From Pseudomonas paralactis (lineage in GTDB: Bacteria; Pseudomonadota; Gammaproteobacteria; Pseudomonadales; Pseudomonadaceae), in assembly GCF_001439735.1 (NCBI RefSeq), contig NZ_JYLN01000012.1, forward strand, positions 39,706 through 103,705: a DNA stretch of 64,000 nucleotides. The letters run 5' to 3'. The notes beneath the pieces were generated by a model. It had not been told where the DNA came from and ran no database searches. It saw only the letters and a program-made list of their open reading frames with translations. Numbering within the stretch: the first letter of the stretch is position 1; each line of letters begins with the position of its first letter. Below are positions 60,723 through 64,000 of this stretch, piece after piece. Position numbers and translations under genes: made by a program.

Positions 60723-61190
60723 TCATACTGGTCGGGTTTCGCTCAGATAGGTTTCGATATTGCCCATCTGCTCATCCCAACCACGGGAGTTCATCTTGAA
60801 CGCCTTCTGGCGCCGCGCTTCGGGAACCTGGTCGAAACCGGATTCGACAACCCGCAGCAGGATACCTGGGGCGCGATCCTCGATGGTGAACTCCACCAGG
60901 GTCGGTGTTTCGTTGTCGTAGTCGACGCCCTCCTCTACCGCGAAGGGGTGCCACCAGAAAGAGAACAGCGTTTGCGGCAGGACGCGTTCGATCCTGGCCT
61001 TCCAGACTACATGTTCGTAGCCTGGGTAAGTAATTGGCGCTTCGATAGTTTGCCCGGCTACAAAGGTTTTGCCCTTGAGCGCGATACCGAACCAGCTGCC
61101 AAATTGCTCGGCATCCGTGAGAGCCTCCCAAACCTGTTTACGCGATGCATTGAGCAGGACTTTGCGTTCGATTCGATCTAATACGTGCAT
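60723..61190 (-). CDS. SRPBCC/AHSA1-domain protein
   Basis: 155 residues: VLLNASRKQVWEALTDAEQFGSWFGIALKGKTFVAGQTIEAPIT and VLPQTLFSFWWHPFAVEEGVDYDNETPTLVEFTIEDRAPGILLRVVESGFDQVP. This is the Aha1-type START-like fold that makes a hydrophobic pocket and is often an uncharacterised small-ligand binding protein. GGAGGTGACTC precedes the ATG. Function unknown. In many genomes such genes sit beside ArsR regulators, but none is here. Confidence 0.87.
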   Translation of the reverse strand: MHVLDRIERKVLLNASRKQVWEALTDAEQFGSWFGIALKGKTFVAGQTIEAPITYPGYEHVVWKARIERVLPQTLFSFWWHPFAVEEGVDYDNETPTLVEFTIEDRAPGILLRVVESGFDQVPEARRQKAFKMNSRGWDEQMGNIETYLSETRPV

Positions 61191-61289
61191 GAGTCACCTC
61201 CTTCTTTGAACAGTAGGCGACATCGACCAATGCGCAACCTTGCGTTGTGCGCGATGATGATGACCCCCTCCTTGACCTGGCCATAGGTT

Positions 61290-61691
61290 ATGACTGACCC
61301 ATTGAATGGAAGTTGCTTGTGCAAAGCCGTGCGCTATCAGGTGGACAGCCTGGACATGCCCATCAGCCACTGCCATTGCGACAGCTGTCGCAAGGCACAC
61401 GCAGCTGCGTTTGTTGCCACTGCCGGGGTGATGCGCGAGCATTTTCGCTGGACGCACGGTGAAGAGCTTTTGGCATCCTTTGAATCCTCGCCGGGGAAAC
61501 TCCGACGCTTCTGCTCGCGCTGCGGCTCACATCTGATTGCCGAACGGGGGCATCAGCCCCACGTGATCGTGCGGGTGGCGACGCTGGACGATGATCCCGG
61601 CGTCAGGCCCACCTCGCATATCTGGATGGCCCATGAGGTGCCATGGCTGGCCTATGACGGCGTAGAGCGCTGGGCCGAGTGGCAGGTCTGA
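61290..61691 (+). CDS. GFA-family zinc protein (glutathione-dependent formaldehyde-activating type)
   Basis: 133 residues. Cysteine pattern SCLCKAVRY, ISHCHCDSCRKAH and RRFCSRCGSHL gives the two zinc sites of the GFA fold. GFA proteins such as Gfa/CENP-V are named for glutathione-formaldehyde adduct formation, but most have no proved activity. Stop lies one base from the 3' end of the convergent mrdA gene. Confidence 0.9.
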   Translation: MTDPLNGSCLCKAVRYQVDSLDMPISHCHCDSCRKAHAAAFVATAGVMREHFRWTHGEELLASFESSPGKLRRFCSRCGSHLIAERGHQPHVIVRVATLDDDPGVRPTSHIWMAHEVPWLAYDGVERWAEWQV

Positions 61692-61692
61692 G

Positions 61693-63585
61693 TCAGACGC
61701 GTGGGTCACCTGGCGCTTTGGCAGGTGTCGCATACTGCGGCTTGAGATGACCTTCCTGGTCAAGCAACCAGGCATCCATGATCTGCCGCACAACCGGCCC
61801 GGCCACACGACCACCGGCCTCACCGTTTTCGATCATGACGGAAATCACGATCTTCGGATGTTCGGCCGGCGCAAAACCGACGAACAAGGCGTTATCGCGA
61901 TGACGCTCCAACGTCTTGTTACGGTTGTAGCGCTCACCCTGCTTGATCGCCACCACCTGGGCGGTACCACTCTTGCCGGCGATGCGGTATTGGGCACCTT
62001 GCGCTGCCGCCCGGGCGATACCGCGTGGGTCGTGCATCACCAGTTGCATACCGTGGTTGACCTGCTCCCAATCACGCGGATTTTTTAGCACCACGTTAGG
62101 CATGGGGTTCTCGTCCACGGGAGGCACGCCATTGATGGTCTTGGCCAGGTGCGGACGGTTCCATATGCCTTTGTTGGCGATCAATGCGGTGGCTTGGGCC
62201 AGTTGCAGCGGCGTCACTTGCATATAGCCCTGGCCGATGCCGAGGATCACGGTTTCGCCTGGGAACCAGGGCTGGCGACGGGTCGCACGCTTCCAGGCCT
62301 GAGAGGGCATGAGCCCCGCGGACTCTTCGAACATGTCCAGTGATACCTTCTGACCGAGGCCGAACTCGGCGAGGTAGTCATGCAGGCGATCGATGCCCAG
62401 CTTGTGGGCCAGGTCGTAGAAGTACGTGTCGTTGGAACGCATGATGGCGGCGTCCATGTCCACCCAACCGTCGCCACTGTGGTTCCAGTTGCGGTATTTG
62501 TGGTCAAAGTCCGGCAGTTGGTAATAGCCGGGGTCGAACACACGGGTTTGGGGGGTCACAACGCCACTGTCGAGACCGGCGATGGCCACTTCCGGCTTGA
62601 TGGTTGAGCCAGGCGCATAGAGCCCACGTAGCACGCGGTTGAACAGCGGCCGATCAATCGAATCGTGCAGCGCGGCGTACTCCTTGAAGCTGATACCGGT
62701 GACGAACAGGTTCGGATCGAAACTCGGTTTGCTGACCATGGCCAGCACTTCGCCGGTTTGCGGGTCCAGAGCCACGACCGAACCGCGCCGGTCGCCCAGG
62801 GCCTCTTCGGCGGCTTCCTGGAGCTTGACGTCGAGACTCAGGACGATATTTTTGCCGGGGATCGGATCGGTGTGCTTGAGCACGCGCAATACGCGGCCCT
62901 GGGCATTGGTCTCAACCTCCTCATAACCGACATGGCCGTGCAGCTCGGCCTCGTAAAAACGCTCAATCCCGGTTTTGCCGATGGATTGGGTACCGCGGTA
63001 CTCCACGGAATCAAGGGTCTTGGATTCTTTTTCATTGATGCGGCCGACGTAGCCAATGGAGTGGGCAAAGTGCGCACCCAGCGGATAGTGGCGTACAAAT
63101 TGCGGCTCGACGTCCACCCCTGGTAAACGGAACTCGTTGACGGCCAAAACGGCGATCTGTTCTTCGTTCAGCTCGTAGAACAACGTGACCGGAACAAACG
63201 GGTGACGGGCCTGCTTGAGTGCCTTATCGAACATGGCACGGTCTTCGGCAGGCAAATGCAGCAGACTGACGATTGCGTCCAGCTCACCCTTGAGATCGGT
63301 GGTGCGTTCACGAGTAATAGTCAGGTTGTAGCTCGGACGGTTATCAGCCAGGACCACGCCGTTACGGTCATAGATCAAGCCGCGAGTCGGCGTGATAGGC
63401 AATACATGGACCCGGTTGTTTTCCGAGATAGTGGAGTGGTAGTCATACTGCACCACTTGCAAAAAATACATACGCCCCACCAGGGCACAGGTGATGCCTA
63501 CCACTAATAGCGCACAGGCCAGCAAGCGCTTGTTGACCAGGCGGTTTTCTTTTTCATGATCTTTGATAGGTATCGGTTCAGGCAT
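61693..63585 (-). CDS. mrdA: penicillin-binding protein 2 (peptidoglycan transpeptidase)
   Basis: 630 residues. Short cytoplasmic tail, one membrane segment (about 20-40), a dimerisation/pedestal domain and the transpeptidase domain. Active-site boxes: STIK in GLYAPGSTIKPE (about 326), SND in IMRSNDTYF (about 382) and KSGTAQ (about 537). Cross-links lateral-wall peptidoglycan together with RodA. It is monocistronic here rather than beside rodA, so it may be the second PBP2 copy that many pseudomonads carry. Upstream is the rRNA operon terminator on the same strand. Confidence 0.93.
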   Translation of the reverse strand: MPEPIPIKDHEKENRLVNKRLLACALLVVGITCALVGRMYFLQVVQYDYHSTISENNRVHVLPITPTRGLIYDRNGVVLADNRPSYNLTITRERTTDLKGELDAIVSLLHLPAEDRAMFDKALKQARHPFVPVTLFYELNEEQIAVLAVNEFRLPGVDVEPQFVRHYPLGAHFAHSIGYVGRINEKESKTLDSVEYRGTQSIGKTGIERFYEAELHGHVGYEEVETNAQGRVLRVLKHTDPIPGKNIVLSLDVKLQEAAEEALGDRRGSVVALDPQTGEVLAMVSKPSFDPNLFVTGISFKEYAALHDSIDRPLFNRVLRGLYAPGSTIKPEVAIAGLDSGVVTPQTRVFDPGYYQLPDFDHKYRNWNHSGDGWVDMDAAIMRSNDTYFYDLAHKLGIDRLHDYLAEFGLGQKVSLDMFEESAGLMPSQAWKRATRRQPWFPGETVILGIGQGYMQVTPLQLAQATALIANKGIWNRPHLAKTINGVPPVDENPMPNVVLKNPRDWEQVNHGMQLVMHDPRGIARAAAQGAQYRIAGKSGTAQVVAIKQGERYNRNKTLERHRDNALFVGFAPAEHPKIVISVMIENGEAGGRVAGPVVRQIMDAWLLDQEGHLKPQYATPAKAPGDPRV

Positions 63586-63762
63586 TTCTACAGCATCTCG
63601 TTGGAAAATGGCGACGCCGCCTCCTGCGGGTAACGATCAGTCCTTATGAAAATGTGCTGCACCATACCAAAAAAATGCAGAAACACTTTGCATTGATTTC
63701 CCCAGCGGCACGCCGATTTAGGCGAGAGTGCCAGAGGTTGCCAGCTTTTCGACCGCCCAAAA

Positions 63763-63798
63763 CAAAACCCCTGTTTGCGTTAGCAAACAGGGGTTTTG
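63763..63798 (-). terminator. intrinsic terminator of the rRNA operon
   Basis: CAAAACCCCTGTTTGC - GTTA - GCAAACAGGGGTTTTG: a perfect 16-bp stem with a 4-base loop. It sits just 3' of the 5S rRNA on the minus strand and is followed there by a T-rich tract. Confidence 0.92.
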
Positions 63799-63807
63799 GA
63801 ATTTAAT

Positions 63808-63923
63808 CTTGACGATGACCTACTCTCACATGGGGAAACCCCACACTACCATCGGCGATGCATCGTTTCACTGCTGAGTTCGGGATGGGATCAGGTGGTT
63901 CCAATGCTCTATGGTCGTCAAGA
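63808..63923 (-). rRNA. rrf: 5S ribosomal RNA
   Basis: On the minus strand the sequence begins CTTGACGACCATAGAGC, runs through GGAACCACCTGATCCCATCC and CGAACTCAGCAGTGAAACG, and ends GAGAGTAGGTCATCGTCAAG. These are the canonical Pseudomonas 5S helices, with helix I formed by the two ends. The ends are set by helix I and may be off by one to three bases. The 23S gene must lie beyond the right edge of the window. Confidence 0.95.
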
Positions 63924-64000
63924 AATTCGGGTACTGAGTCGTGACCAGTTGGTCTCGCTTCAGCAAATTGGGTATGTGATAGCTTTCGGTGTTTTGTGAG
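63924..64000 (-). other. 23S-5S spacer of the rRNA operon
   Basis: 77 bases upstream of the 5S gene on its strand, running to the window edge. It has no tRNA and I do not see the 3' end of 23S in it. Confidence 0.6.

Noticed and set aside
63796..63999. 67-codon plus-strand protein at the right edge
   Set aside because: It is antisense to the 5S rRNA gene and its spacer.

Overview
The window reads as chromosome of a fluorescent pseudomonad (Pseudomonas fluorescens group). The pointers are the high GC content, the REP-type intergenic repeats, and a gene order at 0.6-10.6 kb (cache chemoreceptor, antiporter, second chemoreceptor, BqsS/BqsR two-component system, two PepSY proteins, patatin-like protein, QueD) that matches, from memory, the P. 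aeruginosa PA2652-PA2666 neighbourhood. Other pointers are the cytosine permease/deaminase pair, FecI/FecR/TonB-receptor systems, an isonitrile hydratase and a DUF6124-type protein. The species was not determined.

Layout. 0-13.4 kb is mostly core: 3' end of trhP, two chemoreceptors flanking an ion antiporter, the bqsRS operon with a BqsR-type operator, a patatin-like protein, queD and codBA. 13.4-19.1 kb is a type VI secretion effector island on the minus strand, in the order vgrG, DUF4123 adaptor, lipoprotein (candidate immunity protein), class 3 lipase (candidate effector). 19.4-22 kb holds a DapF-fold protein that has lost both catalytic cysteines and an MFS transporter. 21.9-24.6 kb is the most unusual stretch: three consecutive minus-strand genes, each preceded by a hrp-box-like HrpL promoter (GGAACY/G-N15-CCACNNA). 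Two of the products share an approximately 80-residue EF-hand-like, HrpK-like module. This looks like an outlying type III secretion regulon; no secretion machinery is present in the window.

24.7-28.7 kb is a fecI-fecR-fecA ferric citrate type surface-signalling system. 28.8-35 kb holds a small cytochrome c, a coupled SDR / GH15 glycosidase / epoxide-hydrolase-like operon, a GlxA-like regulator diverging from an isonitrile hydratase, and a DUF6124 gene. 35-36 kb is a repeat-rich zone: a large multi-hairpin palindrome, four tandem copies of a 73-bp REP-bearing unit and a LysE-family remnant. 36.2-40.3 kb is a second sigma/anti-sigma/TonB-receptor system with a good Fur box.

40.8-56.0 kb is a single co-directional Wzx/Wzy-type exopolysaccharide operon, with most genes joined by TGATG or ATGA overlaps. 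It encodes a lipid-linked sugar initiator, GDP-mannose supply, four glycosyltransferases, Wza, a Wzz/Wzc-like protein with a degenerate kinase domain, a PslG-like GH39 glycosidase, a Wzy-like polymerase/ligase, an acetyltransferase and a MurJ/Wzx-like flippase. Its composition recalls the Pea polysaccharide locus of P. putida.

56-64 kb returns to housekeeping genes: a DUF4174 protein, a glutathione transferase, DNA polymerase II, a doubly truncated TonB-receptor pseudogene, an SRPBCC protein, a GFA-family protein, penicillin-binding protein 2, and at the edge the 5S rRNA end of an rRNA operon running on the minus strand. All functional calls come from reading motifs and family resemblance; no database search was run.
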